In this document: piece by piece, positions 26,425 to 36,807 of the stretch
How positions within the stretch are numbered: position 1 is the first letter of the stretch
How the letters are laid out: each line of letters starts with the position of its first letter
Assembly: GCF_020037125.1 (NCBI RefSeq)
Contig: NZ_JAIQDG010000014.1
Location: 178,567-242,566, forward strand
DNA from: Myxococcus sp. RHSTA-1-4
GTDB lineage: Bacteria > Myxococcota > Myxococcia > Myxococcales > Myxococcaceae
Length of the DNA stretch: 64,000 nt
Direction of reading: 5' to 3'
The notes under the pieces: model-generated
What the model saw: the letters and a program-made list of their open reading frames with translations, nothing else
Told to the model about the DNA's origin: nothing
Database searches by the model: none
Made by a program: the position numbers and the translations under genes

Positions 26425-26989
26425 TCCGCTTGCGCCACGAGTGAAGTCCTCGTGGCCTTCCAGCACACCGTCGGGCCCGGGGCCGCGATGCCCTGAGTCC
26501 TGACGTAGGCGCCGCGGCGAAGCCGGAGGTGCGTCTCATCCCCACCGGCGCCCGCGTACGCCGCGCCGAAGAATGCGTTGCGGTGCTTGCTCGGGGGTTA
26601 TTAGTAACCCGCCATGTTTCATTTCGTGGCCGGACACACCCCCCTGTTCCACGTGCCCGCGGCGGGCGCGTGGATGGCCGCCACCGCACGCGCGCTCCTC
26701 GCTTCCTCCGAGGCACGCGTCTTCGACCGCCCCGGCGCGCGAGAACGCCGGCCCCTCCCCTGTTGTAGCCAACGCGGCGCCGCGGCTCGCGACCTGTAAG
26801 GGTCGCCGGAGCCGTGCGTGAGCATGCCGTGTACCCGCCGCGCCTGAGCGCGCGCGGCTGACACTCCACCTGCATCCATCGCCCACCGGCGACACCGCGT
26901 CTTGAGCCTCCATGGCCGGCGCGGACGCCGACTCGCGGGGACGCGAGTGCATTCGTGCCGTCCGGTATCGGGCGGAGAAGGAGTCATCC
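26425..26989. other. Long upstream region of the RND efflux operon
   Basis: 565 bases without a convincing gene; two short frames around 26529-26821 have no ribosome site. It contains an operator-like palindrome (26595-26610) and a GC-rich stem (26784-26813: GCGACC paired with GGTCGC, flanked by GGCTC and GGAGCC). It should carry the promoter and control sites of the efflux operon. Confidence 0.45.
26595..26610. promoter_or_regulatory. Operator-like palindrome upstream of the efflux operon
   Basis: GGGTTATTAGTAACCC has six-base perfect arms around TTAG. It is A/T-rich at the centre and set in GC-rich DNA, 380 bases before the adaptor gene start. The size fits a TetR- or MarR-type repressor site. 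No regulator gene lies beside the operon, so a distant regulator would be required. Confidence 0.35.
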
Positions 26990-28177
26990 ATGAAGTTGCG
27001 ACGTGTTCTGGTCGGAGCGGCCCTGGTCGCCCCGATGGTGGTGGGAGGGTTCGTCCTGGCGCGCGACGGGAGCGACGCGCCGGGGAACGCGGGCGGAGCC
27101 CAGGCGGCGCCGCCCGAGGTCGTCGTGGCCGAGGTCGTCACCCGCTCCATGCCGGAGAGCGCCGAGTTCACCGGCACGCTGGCCGCCGTGCAGAGCGTGG
27201 AGCTGCGCCCCCGCGTGGGCGGGTACATCGAGTCCGTCCGCTTCGCGGAGGGCGGACGGGTCAAGGCCGGACAGGTGCTCTTCCAGCTCGACGCGCGCAC
27301 CTTCGAGGCCGCCCTCGCGCGGGCGAAGGCGGACCAGAGCCAGGCCGAGGAGCGGCTCGTGCTGGCGGAGAGCAAGTACGCGCGCGGTGAGAGGCTCCTG
27401 GCCGACAAGGTCATCTCCCAGAGCGACTTCGACGTGCTGAAGGCGGACCGCGCGGAGGGCCGGGCACGTGTCGAGGCGGCTCGGGCCGCCGTGCGCACGG
27501 CGGAAATCGACCTCCATGACACCCGGGTCCGCGCGCCCATCGACGGCAGGGTGGGGCAGGCGCTCGTCACCGCGGGCAACCTCGTCAGCGGCGGCACCGC
27601 CAACGCGACGCTGCTCACCACCATCGTCTCGGTGGACCCGTTCCACGTCTACTTCGACGTGGACGAGCCCACCTACCTGCGCTTCACGAACGCGGGCCCC
27701 ACCGGCCGTCAGGCCGACGGCCGCGTCCACCCCGTGCCCGTGCGCGTGGCGCTGCTCGGAGAGGAGGGATTCCCCTGGGAGGCGAAGCTCGACTTCCTCT
27801 CCAACAAGGTGGACCCCGTCACCGGCACCGCGCGGGCCCGCGCCGTGCTGTCCAACCCGGATGGGAAGCTCACCGCGGGCCTCTTCGCGCGTGTGAGGCT
27901 GGAGACGGGCGCGGCCCGGCAGACGGTCCTCATCGACGAGAAGGCGGTGGGGACGGACCAGCAGGGGCGCTACGTGCTCGTGGTGCGCCCGGACGCGTCG
28001 CTGGAGCAGCGCCGCGTGGAGCTGGGCGCCTCGGAGGGAGGCCTGCGCACGGTGCGCAAGGGGCTCTCTCCCGGTGAGCGCATCGTCCTCAGGGGGCTCG
28101 CCCGGCCCGGCGCGAAGGTGACGCCGAAGCGGGTGGCCATGGCCGAGGCGGCTGGGCAGGAGGGCTCGCGGCCATGA
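26990..28177 (+). CDS. RND efflux periplasmic adaptor (MFP) subunit
   Basis: 395 residues from the ATG at 26990 with GGAG eight bases upstream. An N-terminal signal/anchor (VLVGAALVAPMVVGGFVLA) is followed by the lipoyl half-motif ELRPRVGGYIESVRFAEGGRVKAGQVLFQLD, a helical hairpin (ALARAKADQSQAEERLVLAESKY), and the beta-barrel section with DTRVRAPIDGRVG. It links the inner-membrane pump to an outer-membrane channel. Its stop overlaps the permease start by four bases (ATGA), so the two are translationally coupled. It is of the MexA/AcrA type. Confidence 0.92.
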   Translation: MKLRRVLVGAALVAPMVVGGFVLARDGSDAPGNAGGAQAAPPEVVVAEVVTRSMPESAEFTGTLAAVQSVELRPRVGGYIESVRFAEGGRVKAGQVLFQLDARTFEAALARAKADQSQAEERLVLAESKYARGERLLADKVISQSDFDVLKADRAEGRARVEAARAAVRTAEIDLHDTRVRAPIDGRVGQALVTAGNLVSGGTANATLLTTIVSVDPFHVYFDVDEPTYLRFTNAGPTGRQADGRVHPVPVRVALLGEEGFPWEAKLDFLSNKVDPVTGTARARAVLSNPDGKLTAGLFARVRLETGAARQTVLIDEKAVGTDQQGRYVLVVRPDASLEQRRVELGASEGGLRTVRKGLSPGERIVLRGLARPGAKVTPKRVAMAEAAGQEGSRP

Positions 28178-31100
28178 AGTTCACCCACTTCTTCGTCGAC
28201 CGGCCCATCTTCGCGGCCGTGCTGTCCGTGCTCCTGCTCATCGCGGGCGGGCTCGCGATGGTGCAGCTCCCCCTGAGTGAGTACCCCGCCGTCGCGCCCC
28301 CCACGGTGGTGGTGCGCGCGGCCTATCCCGGCGCCAACCCCCGGGTGACGGCCGAGACGGTGGCCGCCCCGCTGGAGCAGGAAATCAACGGCGTGGAGGG
28401 CATGCTCTACATGTCCTCGCAGGCCACCAGCGACGGCCGCGTCACCCTGACAGTCACCTTCGCCCAGGGCGTGGACGCCGACCTCGCGCAGGTCCAGGTG
28501 CAGAACCGGGTGGCACGCGCGCTGCCGCGTCTGCCGCAGGAGGTGCAGCGGCTCGGCGTCGTCACCGAGAAGACCGCCACGGACATCCTGATGGTGGTGC
28601 ACCTCGTCTCCCCGGACGGAAAGCTGGAGCCGCTCTACCTCTCCAACTACGCGGTGCTCCAGGTCCGCGACGTGCTCCAGCGCATCCCCGGCGTGGGCAG
28701 CGTGGTGGTGTGGGGCGCGGGTGAGTACAGCATGCGCATCTGGCTGGACCCGCAGAAGCTCGCCGCGCGCAAGCTCACCGCGAGCGACGTGGTGGCCGCC
28801 ATCCGCGAGCAGAACGTGCAGGTGGCCGCCGGTGTCGTCGGGCAGCAGCCGGACGCGAGCTCGGCCTTCCAGATGACGGTGACGACGCAGGGGCGGCTCA
28901 CCGACGAGGAGCAGTTCTCGGACATCGTCATCAAGGTGGGCGAGGGCGGGCAGGTGACGCGCCTGCGCGACGTGGCCCGGGTGGAGCTGGGGGCCAGCAG
29001 CTACGGGCTGAAGGCGCTGCTGGACGGCAAGTCCGCGGTGGCCATCGGCATCAACCAGGCGTCCGGCTCCAACGCGCTCGAGGTCTCCGCCGCCGTGCGC
29101 GAGAAGATGGAGGAGCTGAAGCAGGCCTTCCCGGAGGGCATGGAGCACCGCATCGCGTACGACCCGACCTTCTTCGTGCGCGCCTCCATCAAGAACGTGG
29201 TGAGCACGCTGCTGGAGGCGGTCCTCCTGGTGGTGCTGGTGGTGGTGCTCTTCCTCCAGACGTGGCGGGCCTCCGTCATCCCGCTGGCGGCGGTGCCGGT
29301 GTCGCTGGTGGGCACGGCGGCGGTGATGCACCTGCTGGGCTTCTCGCTCAACACGCTCTCCCTCTTCGGACTGGTGCTCTCCATCGGCATCGTGGTGGAC
29401 GACGCCATCGTCGTCGTGGAGAACGTGGAGCGGCACATCGCCCTGGGGGCCAGTCCCAAGGAGGCGGCACGCCGGGCGATGACCGAAGTCACGGGGCCCA
29501 TCATCGCGATTACGTCCGTGCTGGCGGCGGTCTTCGTGCCCACCGCGTTCCTGGGAGGCCTCACCGGCCAGTTCTACCGGCAGTTCGCGCTCACCATCGC
29601 CATCTCCACGCTGCTGTCGGCCTTCAACTCGCTCACGCTGAGCCCGGCGCTGGCGGGCGTGCTGCTGCGCGGGCACCATGGGAAGAAGGACGCCCTCACG
29701 CGCCTCATGGACGGGGCGCTGGGAGGCTGGCTCTTCCGGCCCTTCAACCGCTTCTTCGACCGGGCCTCGGAAGGCTACGTGAGCGCGGTGAAGCGCGTGG
29801 TGCGCGTCAGCGCGGTGGCGCTGCTCGTCTACGCGGGGCTCCTCGGGCTGACGTGGGCGGGCTTCGCGAAGGTGCCGAAGGGCTTCGTCCCCATGCAGGA
29901 CAAGTACTACCTCGTGGGCATCGCGCAGCTCCCGCCCGCGGCGTCGCTGGACCGCACCCACGAGGTGGTGAAGCGCATGTCGGAGATGGCCCTGGCCGAG
30001 CCGGGCGTGGCGCACGTGGTGGCCTTCCCGGGCCTGTCGGTGAACGGCTTCGTCAACGCGCCCAACGCGGCCGTGGTCTTCACCATCCTCGACACCTTCG
30101 AGAATCGCTCCACGGAGGACCTCTCCGCCAACGCCATCGCCGGCCGCCTGCAGAAGAAGTTCAGCACCCTCCAGGAGGGCTTCACGGCCATCTTCCCTCC
30201 GCCGCCGGTGCCGGGCATGGGCGCGCTGGCGGGCTTCAAGCTCCAGGTGGAGGACCGGGCGGGGCTCGGGCCGGAGGCGCTCTACGAGGCGACCCAGGCG
30301 CTCGCGCGGCGGGCCTCGGCCGAGCCGGAGGTGGCGGGCCTGATGTCCGGCTTCGAAATCAACGTGCCGCAGCTCCGGCTGGACGTGGACCGCGTGAAGG
30401 CGAAGACCCAGGGCATCCGGCTCGGGGACATCTTCGACACGCTGCAGATTCAGCTCGGCTCGCTCTACGTGAATGACTTCAACCGCTTCGGGCGCACGTA
30501 CCAGGTGAACGTCCAGGCGGACGCGCCCTACCGCATGCACGCGGAGGACATCGGCCAGCTCCAGGTGCGCAACCCGCAGGGAGGCATGGTGCCCCTGGCC
30601 TCGCTGGTGGACGTGGCGCCCACCTTCGGCCCGGACCAGGTGACGCGCTACAACGGCTACCCCTCCGCGGACCTCAACGGCGTGGCCCGGCCCGGTGTCA
30701 GCACGGGGCAGGCGGTGGCGGCCATGGAGCGCATCGCGGCGGAGACGCTCCCCGCGGGCATGAGCTTCGAGTGGACCGACCTCACCTACCAGGAGAAGCT
30801 CGCCGGGAAGGAAGGGCTGCTCGTCTTCCCGCTGGCCATCCTGCTGGCCTTCCTCATCCTCGCGGCGCAGTACAACAGCTGGACGCTTCCGCTGGCGGTG
30901 CTGCTCACCGTGCCCATGGCGCTGCTGAGCGCCATCGCGGGAGTGTGGCTGGTGGGGGGAGAGAACAACATCTTCACCCAGATTGGCCTCGTGGTGCTGA
31001 TTGGGCTCGCGGCGAAGAATGCCATCCTCATCGTCGAGTTCGCTCGCTCGAAGGAGGACGAGGGCATGGGCGTGGTGCAGGCGGCGCTGGAGGCGTGCCG

Positions 31101-31359
31101 GCTGCGGCTGCGTCCCATCCTGATGACCTCGGTGGCCTTCATCATGGGTGTGGTGCCGCTGGCGACGGCCACGGGCGCCGGCTCCGAGATGCGCCAGGCG
31201 ATGGGTGTCGCGGTGCTCGCAGGCATGCTGGGGGTGACGCTCTTCGGGCTCGTGCTGACGCCCATCTTCTACATCGTCATCCGCAAGCTGGAGGTGCGGA
31301 GGGCGGAGCCGGAGCCCTCCGTGCTCCCGCCCGGAGCGACGGGAGCCCCGGGGCACTGA
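28174..31359 (+). CDS. RND multidrug efflux permease (AcrB/MexB type)
   Basis: 1061 residues, the usual length for HAE-1 pumps. It starts FFVDRPIFAAVLSVLLLIAGG, followed by the porter sequences YPAVAPPTVVVRAAYPGANP. Membrane segment 4 has the paired Asp of the proton relay (LVLSIGIVVDDAIVV, D409 and D410), and segment 10 has the conserved Lys (LAAKNAILIVEF). It exports hydrophobic compounds in antiport with protons. No TolC-like outer-membrane gene follows, so the pump must use a channel encoded elsewhere. The next gene on this strand, cglB, is 283 bases away and is probably a separate unit. Confidence 0.93.
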   Translation: MKFTHFFVDRPIFAAVLSVLLLIAGGLAMVQLPLSEYPAVAPPTVVVRAAYPGANPRVTAETVAAPLEQEINGVEGMLYMSSQATSDGRVTLTVTFAQGVDADLAQVQVQNRVARALPRLPQEVQRLGVVTEKTATDILMVVHLVSPDGKLEPLYLSNYAVLQVRDVLQRIPGVGSVVVWGAGEYSMRIWLDPQKLAARKLTASDVVAAIREQNVQVAAGVVGQQPDASSAFQMTVTTQGRLTDEEQFSDIVIKVGEGGQVTRLRDVARVELGASSYGLKALLDGKSAVAIGINQASGSNALEVSAAVREKMEELKQAFPEGMEHRIAYDPTFFVRASIKNVVSTLLEAVLLVVLVVVLFLQTWRASVIPLAAVPVSLVGTAAVMHLLGFSLNTLSLFGLVLSIGIVVDDAIVVVENVERHIALGASPKEAARRAMTEVTGPIIAITSVLAAVFVPTAFLGGLTGQFYRQFALTIAISTLLSAFNSLTLSPALAGVLLRGHHGKKDALTRLMDGALGGWLFRPFNRFFDRASEGYVSAVKRVVRVSAVALLVYAGLLGLTWAGFAKVPKGFVPMQDKYYLVGIAQLPPAASLDRTHEVVKRMSEMALAEPGVAHVVAFPGLSVNGFVNAPNAAVVFTILDTFENRSTEDLSANAIAGRLQKKFSTLQEGFTAIFPPPPVPGMGALAGFKLQVEDRAGLGPEALYEATQALARRASAEPEVAGLMSGFEINVPQLRLDVDRVKAKTQGIRLGDIFDTLQIQLGSLYVNDFNRFGRTYQVNVQADAPYRMHAEDIGQLQVRNPQGGMVPLASLVDVAPTFGPDQVTRYNGYPSADLNGVARPGVSTGQAVAAMERIAAETLPAGMSFEWTDLTYQEKLAGKEGLLVFPLAILLAFLILAAQYNSWTLPLAVLLTVPMALLSAIAGVWLVGGENNIFTQIGLVVLIGLAAKNAILIVEFARSKEDEGMGVVQAALEACRLRLRPILMTSVAFIMGVVPLATATGAGSEMRQAMGVAVLAGMLGVTLFGLVLTPIFYIVIRKLEVRRAEPEPSVLPPGATGAPGH

Positions 31360-31578
31360 GCGCCGCCGCCAGGGCCATCGCCTATGCCATCGAACAGCCC
31401 GGCGACGTCGATGTCAGCGAATGCACTGTCTGGCCGGCCGCGAGGCCCTGCTGAGAGGCCCCCTCCATGCGCACCCTGTCACACCGAAAGTGACGCGTGC
31501 GGTCTGTTGTTGCAATTTGGTGATGAGGCTGCGCGGGCCGCATGGATGGGGCGCGTAAGGCTTGGCATTGAGCGGACT

Positions 31579-31600
31579 GGGCGCGCTAACCTGCGCGCCC
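31579..31600. repeat. GC-rich inverted repeat in the cglB leader region
   Basis: GGGCGCGC and GCGCGCCC enclose TAACCT, 43 bases before the cglB start codon. A TTGGCA (31562-31567) and the loop TAACCT (31587-31592) could be -35 and -10 elements with a 19-base spacer, in which case the palindrome would overlap the promoter. Without mapping data this is a guess. Confidence 0.25.
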
Positions 31601-31642
31601 GGACTCGCAGGGGCCGTCCGAGGAAGAAGGAGACCATCATCC

Positions 31643-32914
31643 ATGCGCGTCAAGCCAGCCCTCCTGGGCGCTCTGTCTTTCGGTGCCAGCGTGAGCGTCC
31701 TCGCGGTGGCCTGCCAGTCCTATGATTTCGAGAAAGTGGAACCCGTGTTCCTCGCGCAGACGACGGTCGAGGTGACCCTTCATGCGCGAGACAGCAAACC
31801 CAACATCATGCTGCTGGTGGACACCTCCGGGTCCATGACGCTGCCGGTGGATGAGTCGGACCCGGACTGCCGGGTGCCCTACAATGGCGAGCAGGTCATC
31901 TGTGGGAACAGCGATGAGGTGCCCTGCAACACCGCGGTCTGCCCCACGCGCTGGACGGAGCTGCAGGCCGCGGTGCCGGGTTTTCTCGCCAGCGCCGGCC
32001 CGCATGTCCGCTTGGGCCTGACGACCTATCCCGACACGAATGGAGAGAGGGGACTCGACGCGTTCTGCAGGCCTTCCTCCTCGCGCACCGTGCAGAAGGA
32101 CTTGCCGGAGGCGGAGGACGATGCCTCGCTGCTGGAGCACGCCAATAAAATCAACAACATCATCCAGGCCATCCCCAACTCGGGAGCCGGGAGGCCCGTG
32201 GGGGGCACGCCGACGAGCTTGAGCCTGCGCTTCGTGAAGGACCTGCCCGGCTTCCAGGACAAGGACCGGAAGCAGTTCGTCGTGCTGCTCACGGACGGGG
32301 TGCCCAACTGCAATCCGGACAATGTCTACCAGGGGAGCGACGCCGAGTGCCGGTGCACCACCGAGTCGGGATGTGGTCCCACCCAGACGGGACGGCGTGG
32401 CTGCCTGGACAAGGACGCCTCCGTGTCCGCCGTGCGGGAGCTGAGGGCAGCGGGGATTCGCACCATTGTCATCGGCTTTGGCGCGGAGACGGCGACCGGG
32501 GACGGCCCCGCGGTGCTGGAGGCAATGGCCCAGTACGGAGACTTCCCCCGCACCTGCAAGGACGGGCAGACGTCGTGTGGCCCGGGTGACGCGTGCGACC
32601 CCGTCACGAACCTGTGCCAGCGAAGCTACTACCAGGCCGCCAACAAGGAGGAGCTGGCCCAGGCGCTGGAGGACATCAGCAAGGATGTTCTCGGGGACGA
32701 GCCCTGCCTCATCAAGTTGGAACCCTCCGAGCTCCCCTCGGACCCGTCACTGATTGTCGTCTATGTCGACGGCGAGCGCACCGCCGCGGGCGAGGGCACC
32801 TGGACGCTGGGGGAGGATGGCGTCCGCTTCAACGGCGCGATGTGTGAGCGCATCCTCGCCTCTACCCCGGATGCGCCCGTTGACATCGAGGTCCGCGCCA
32901 TCCGTCAGCGGTAG
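31643..32914 (+). CDS. cglB: Adventurous gliding motility lipoprotein CglB-like, von Willebrand A domain
   Basis: 423 residues from the ATG at 31643 (GAAGGAG about ten bases upstream). The signal ends in SVLAVAC, so the mature lipoprotein starts CQSYDFE, as I recall for Myxococcus CglB. A von Willebrand A domain begins at residue 54 ([17 protein letters not shown] residues D60, S62, S64) and includes [15 protein letters not shown] and [13 protein letters not shown]. The protein is Cys-rich ([27 protein letters not shown]), as is CglB. In M. xanthus CglB is an outer-membrane lipoprotein that works as a focal adhesin of gliding and can be passed between cells. Its end overlaps the convergent ureG by ten bases. 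The assignment is from memory of the family, not a search. Confidence 0.75.
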   Translation: MRVKPALLGALSFGASVSVLAVACQSYDFEKVEPVFLAQTTVEVTLHARDSKPNIMLLVDTSGSMTLPVDESDPDCRVPYNGEQVICGNSDEVPCNTAVCPTRWTELQAAVPGFLASAGPHVRLGLTTYPDTNGERGLDAFCRPSSSRTVQKDLPEAEDDASLLEHANKINNIIQAIPNSGAGRPVGGTPTSLSLRFVKDLPGFQDKDRKQFVVLLTDGVPNCNPDNVYQGSDAECRCTTESGCGPTQTGRRGCLDKDASVSAVRELRAAGIRTIVIGFGAETATGDGPAVLEAMAQYGDFPRTCKDGQTSCGPGDACDPVTNLCQRSYYQAANKEELAQALEDISKDVLGDEPCLIKLEPSELPSDPSLIVVYVDGERTAAGEGTWTLGEDGVRFNGAMCERILASTPDAPVDIEVRAIRQR

Positions 32915-33636
32915 GCGCTCGTCCGCAGCCGCCACGCGGCGAGGAGGTGCTCCACCACCTCGTCCAGGCCCACGCCCTTCGTCACCTGGGTGAAGACGAA
33001 GGGCCCGCCGCCGCGCATCTTCCGGGCGTCACGCTCCATGACGCCCAGGTCCGCGCCCACGTGCGGCGCCAGGTCCGTCTTGTTGATGACCAGCAGGTCG
33101 GACTGGGTGATTCCGGGGCCGCCCTTGCGCGGCACCTTGTCGCCGCCGGCCACGTCGATGACGTAGACGGTGTAGTCCGCCAGCTCGCGGCTGTACTGCG
33201 CCGCGAGGTTGTCCCCGCCGCTCTCCACGATGAGCAGCTCCGGATTCAGCTCCTCCATGAGCTGCTCCAGCGCCATCAGGTTGTGGCTGATGTCCTCGCG
33301 GATGGCCGCGTGGGGACAGCCGCCCGTCTCCACCGCCTTGATGCGCTCGGGGGACAGGGCCTGGTTGCGGACCAGGAACTCGGCGTCCTCCTTGGTGAAG
33401 ATGTCGTTGGTCACCACGCCCAGGCGGACGCGCTCCCGCAGCTTGCGGCACAGCGCCAGCACCAGCGCCGTCTTCCCGCTGCCCACCGGCCCGCCGATGC
33501 CGATGGTGAAGGCGCGGCTCTTGTAGTCGCGCTGCTTCGGCTCCTCGCGCTCGTGGAAGTGTCCCGGGTGGTCCCACTCCTCGTGCTCGTGGTCGTGGTC
33601 ATCGTCGTGGCCGTGGCCGCGGTGGTCGTCGTGCAT
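32905..33636 (-). CDS. ureG: Urease accessory GTPase UreG
   Basis: 243 residues. UreG uses GTP to deliver nickel to apo-urease. Visible motifs: P-loop [27 protein letters not shown], the nickel-binding CPH in [24 protein letters not shown], and [10 protein letters not shown]. The N-terminus is unusual: residues 1-30 contain ten His in a His/Asp/Glu-rich stretch that could bind nickel. No ureE gene is visible, so this tail may replace the UreE metal store. The gene lies 12 bases after ureF. Confidence 0.95.
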   Translation of the reverse strand: MHDDHRGHGHDDDHDHEHEEWDHPGHFHEREEPKQRDYKSRAFTIGIGGPVGSGKTALVLALCRKLRERVRLGVVTNDIFTKEDAEFLVRNQALSPERIKAVETGGCPHAAIREDISHNLMALEQLMEELNPELLIVESGGDNLAAQYSRELADYTVYVIDVAGGDKVPRKGGPGITQSDLLVINKTDLAPHVGADLGVMERDARKMRGGGPFVFTQVTKGVGLDEVVEHLLAAWRLRTSAYR

Positions 33637-33648
33637 GTGCGCTTCACC

Positions 33649-34311
33649 TCAGGACAGGAAGAGCCTCGAATAGAGCCGGTCGTGCGTGGAGCCGAGCAAA
33701 TCCAGCAGGGGAGAGGGCTGCGCCAGCGCGTCCACGCCCAGCCCGGCGCACTGCTCCAGGACGGTGTCCAGCAGGGGCGTGGCCTGGTGCTGGAGCTGGT
33801 GCGACTCGTGTGTGCCGACGATGCCCAGCCGCACCGCCGCGGACAGCGTGCCCCGCAGCGTCAGGGACAGGAACAGCCGCTGCGCGTCCGTCCGCTCCAC
33901 GTCCAGCGTGCGCAGCACCGCGCCGAACACGGGGGCATGGTGGAAGCGCAGCCCCTGGGCGCGGGCCGCCTCGCGCAGCGGCGCCACCGGCGAGGGGAAG
34001 ATGCGGGCGCAGGTGTCCAGGAAGGCCCGGCCCTGCGTGCGGCTGGCGCGGTTGGCCACGTGGTTGGAGAGGAACGCCTCCGCGCGCGCATCGAGCGCGG
34101 GCAGCTCCGAGGGCTCCCCGTGCGCCGCGCTCACGAGCGGCAGTCCGCCATGGCCCGCCTGCCATAGCAGCTCGCGCACGAAGCGCCGCAGCTCCGGCGC
34201 CCCGCGCACCTCGCCCTGCTGGACGGCGGCCTCCAGCCCTCCCGAGTGCGCGAAGCCCCCGGTGGGAAAGCCCGAGTCCGCGAGCTGTAACAGCCTCCAC
34301 GTGGAGCCCAT
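33649..34311 (-). CDS. ureF: Urease accessory protein UreF
   Basis: 220 residues from the ATG at 34311, where the family homology begins. The sequence WRLLQLADSGFPTGGFAHSGGLEAAVQ is the UreF start signature, and later parts (LREAARAQGL, RLFLSLTLRGTLSAAVRLGIVGTHE, LHQHQATPLLD-like helix) fit the all-helical fold. UreF binds UreD and UreG in the nickel-insertion complex. It lies 13 bases after ureC and 12 before ureG, in one operon. Confidence 0.93.
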   Translation of the reverse strand: MGSTWRLLQLADSGFPTGGFAHSGGLEAAVQQGEVRGAPELRRFVRELLWQAGHGGLPLVSAAHGEPSELPALDARAEAFLSNHVANRASRTQGRAFLDTCARIFPSPVAPLREAARAQGLRFHHAPVFGAVLRTLDVERTDAQRLFLSLTLRGTLSAAVRLGIVGTHESHQLQHQATPLLDTVLEQCAGLGVDALAQPSPLLDLLGSTHDRLYSRLFLS

Positions 34312-34324
34312 GGCGTACGGGCCC

Positions 34325-36040
34325 TCAGAACAGCGAGTAGAGCTGGGCCAGGGGCAGCCGGTGGGCGGGCTCGCAGCGCAGCAGCTCGCCGTCCGCGCGC
34401 ACCTCGTACGTCTCCGGGTCCACGGTGATGACGGGCAGCGCGTCATTGAGCTTCATGTCCCGCTTGCCCAGGCCCCGGCAGCGGCTCACCGCGGACAGCC
34501 GCTTGGTGAGGCCCAGCTCGTGCGTCGTGCCTTCCGCCAGCGCGCGGGCGGAGACGAAGGCCACGCTGGTGGCGCCGCGCGCGCGGCCCCGCGCCCCGAA
34601 CATGGGCCGCATCAGGTACGGCTGCGGGGTGGGGATGGAGGCGTTGGCGTCACCCATCTGCGCCCAGGCGATGAAGCCGCCCTTCAGCACCAGCTCGGGC
34701 TTCAGGCCGAAGAACGCTGGCCGCCACAGCACCAGGTCCGCCAGCTTCCCCACCTCCACGGAGCCCACCTCGTGCGCCAGGCCGTGGGCGATGGCGGGGT
34801 TGATGGTGTACTTCGCCACGTAGCGGCGGATGCGGAGGTTGTCGTTGTCGCCGCGCTCCTCGCGCAGCCGGCCGCGCTGCTCGCGCATCTTGTGGGCCGT
34901 CTGCCAGGTGCGGCAGATGACCTCGCCCACGCGGCCCATGGCCTGGCTGTCCGACGACATCATGCTGATGGCGCCCAAATCGTGGAGGATGTCCTCCGCG
35001 GCGATGGTCTCCCCCCGGATGCGGCTCTCCGCGAAGGCCACGTCCTCGGGAATCTCCCGGTCCAGGTGGTGACACACCATGAGCATGTCCAGGTGCTCGT
35101 CGAGCGTGTTCACCGTGTACGGGCGCGTGGGGTTGGTGGAGCTGGGCAGGACGTTGGGCGCGCCGCACACGCGGATGATGTCCGGGGCATGACCGCCGCC
35201 CGCGCCCTCGGAGTGGTAGGTGTGGATGGTGCGGCCCTTGAACGCGGCCAGCGAGTCATCCACGTAGCCGGACTCGTTCAGCGTGTCCGTGTGGATGGTG
35301 ACCTGGACGTCCTCGCCCTCGGCCACCGAGAGGCAGGTGTCGATGGCGGCCGGCGTGGTGCCCCAGTCCTCGTGCAGCTTCAGGCCGATGGCGCCCGCGC
35401 GAAGCTGGTCCACGAGCCCCTGGGGCAGGGAGGTGTTGCCCTTGCCGGTGAGGCCGATGTTCAGCGGAATCGCGTCCGTGGCCTGGAGCATCCGCTGGAG
35501 GTTCCACGCGCCCGGCGTGCAGGTGGTGGCCTTGGTGCCGGTGGCGGGCCCGGTGCCACCGCCCACCCACGTGGTGATGCCGCTGGCGAGCGCCTCGTCC
35601 GCCTGCTGGGGGCAGATGAAGTGGATGTGCGTGTCCAGCCCGCCCGCGGTGACGATGAGCCCCTCACCGGCGATGGCCTCGGTGGTGACGCCCACCACCA
35701 TGCCGGGTGTCACCCCGGCCATGACGTCCGGGTTGCCCGCCTTGCCGATGCCGGCGATGCGCCCGTGCTTGATTCCGATGTCCGCCTTGTAGATGCCCGT
35801 CCAGTCGAGGATGAGCGCGTTGGTGATGACACAGTCGAGCGCCTCCGCGTCACCCACGCCGGCCTGCTGCCCCATGCCCTCGCGCAGCACCTTGCCGCCG
35901 CCGAACTTGCACTCGTCGCCGTAGGCGGTGGCGTCGCGCTCCACCTCGGCCCACAGTCCCGTGTCGCCCAGCCGCACCCGGTCTCCCGTGGTGGGGCCGA
36001 ACATGTCCGCGTAGTGGCGGCGGTCCATCTTCCGGCTCAT
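34325..36040 (-). CDS. ureC: Urease alpha subunit UreC
   Basis: 571 residues, normal for UreC. It is the catalytic subunit that hydrolyses urea to ammonia and carbamate. Visible active-site parts are [13 protein letters not shown] (first metal His pair), [12 protein letters not shown] (carbamylated Lys), the flap and second metal His region [21 protein letters not shown], and the [14 protein letters not shown] motif. The start overlaps the ureAB stop by four bases. Nothing essential is missing, so the enzyme should be active if nickel is inserted. Confidence 0.96.
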   Translation of the reverse strand: MSRKMDRRHYADMFGPTTGDRVRLGDTGLWAEVERDATAYGDECKFGGGKVLREGMGQQAGVGDAEALDCVITNALILDWTGIYKADIGIKHGRIAGIGKAGNPDVMAGVTPGMVVGVTTEAIAGEGLIVTAGGLDTHIHFICPQQADEALASGITTWVGGGTGPATGTKATTCTPGAWNLQRMLQATDAIPLNIGLTGKGNTSLPQGLVDQLRAGAIGLKLHEDWGTTPAAIDTCLSVAEGEDVQVTIHTDTLNESGYVDDSLAAFKGRTIHTYHSEGAGGGHAPDIIRVCGAPNVLPSSTNPTRPYTVNTLDEHLDMLMVCHHLDREIPEDVAFAESRIRGETIAAEDILHDLGAISMMSSDSQAMGRVGEVICRTWQTAHKMREQRGRLREERGDNDNLRIRRYVAKYTINPAIAHGLAHEVGSVEVGKLADLVLWRPAFFGLKPELVLKGGFIAWAQMGDANASIPTPQPYLMRPMFGARGRARGATSVAFVSARALAEGTTHELGLTKRLSAVSRCRGLGKRDMKLNDALPVITVDPETYEVRADGELLRCEPAHRLPLAQLYSLF

Positions 36041-36807
36041 TCGCCCTCCTCCTGGTGACCGAAGCCCTGCTGTCTCACCGCCTCCATGGCGCGCTCGCGG
36101 CCCTCGGGCGACACCTTCCCGCTGCCCAGCGCGTTGCCGCCGCGCACCACCGCGTCACCGGCGATGGCGACGAGCTGCACCGTCTTGCTCTCGCCCGGCT
36201 CGAAGCGCACCGCCGTGCCCGCGGGGATGTCCAGGCGCTTGCCGTAGGCCTTCGCCCGGTCGAAGACGAGCGCGCGGTTCGTCTCGAAGAACGGGTAGTG
36301 GCTGCCCACCTGGATGGGGCGGTCTCCCGTGTGCGTGACGCGCAGGGAGATGGAGTCGCGGCCCTCGTTGAGCACCAGCTCTCCGGGCTGCACGCGCACC
36401 TCGCCCGGCGTTCCCTCGGGGGCGGTAGAGGGCGCGCCGAAGCGCTCGCGTGGGGGCACCGGCAGGAAGCTGCCGTAGAGGGCCAGCTCCAGGTCGCCGT
36501 GCTCGGCGACGATGGGGTGGTGCACCGTCACCAGCTTCGAGCCGTCCGGGAAGGTGCCCTCCACCTGCACCTCCGCCACCAGCTCCGGCACGCCGTCCAT
36601 GACCTGCGCGCGGCCCAGGAGCCGGCGGCCCAGGTCCATCAGCTCGGCCACGCTCCGGCCGTCGCGGATGAACTCGAGAAGCTGGGTGGCGATGAGCGCC
36701 ACCGCCTCCGGGTAGTTGAGCCGTACGCCTCGCGCGAGGCGCTTCTGCGCGAGGAAGCCGGCTTGATGCAGCAGCAGCTTGTCGACGTCTCGGGGAGAGA
36801 GGTGCAC
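36037..36807 (-). CDS. ureAB: Fused urease gamma-beta subunit UreAB
   Basis: 256 residues from the GTG at 36807, where the gamma-subunit homology begins ([20 protein letters not shown]). An upstream ATG at 36876 would add 23 residues without family similarity and has a poorly spaced ribosome site. Residues 1-100 are the gamma subunit ([34 protein letters not shown]). After a linker near 100-140, the beta subunit follows ([55 protein letters not shown]). The same type of fusion is known from Helicobacter-type ureases. The stop overlaps the ureC start by four bases. Confidence 0.93.
   Translation of the reverse strand: MHLSPRDVDKLLLHQAGFLAQKRLARGVRLNYPEAVALIATQLLEFIRDGRSVAELMDLGRRLLGRAQVMDGVPELVAEVQVEGTFPDGSKLVTVHHPIVAEHGDLELALYGSFLPVPPRERFGAPSTAPEGTPGEVRVQPGELVLNEGRDSISLRVTHTGDRPIQVGSHYPFFETNRALVFDRAKAYGKRLDIPAGTAVRFEPGESKTVQLVAIAGDAVVRGGNALGSGKVSPEGRERAMEAVRQQGFGHQEEGE

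Noticed and set aside
26614..26799. A 61-codon frame in the leader of the efflux operon
   Set aside because: No ribosome site and overlaps a second frame of equal quality; probably chance.
27970..31356. An 1128-codon minus-strand frame opposite the RND permease
   Set aside because: Same antisense effect; composition is His/Arg/Glu-rich without a recognisable fold.
33686..36058. A 790-codon plus-strand frame opposite ureC and ureF
   Set aside because: Urease motifs on the minus strand are unmistakable.
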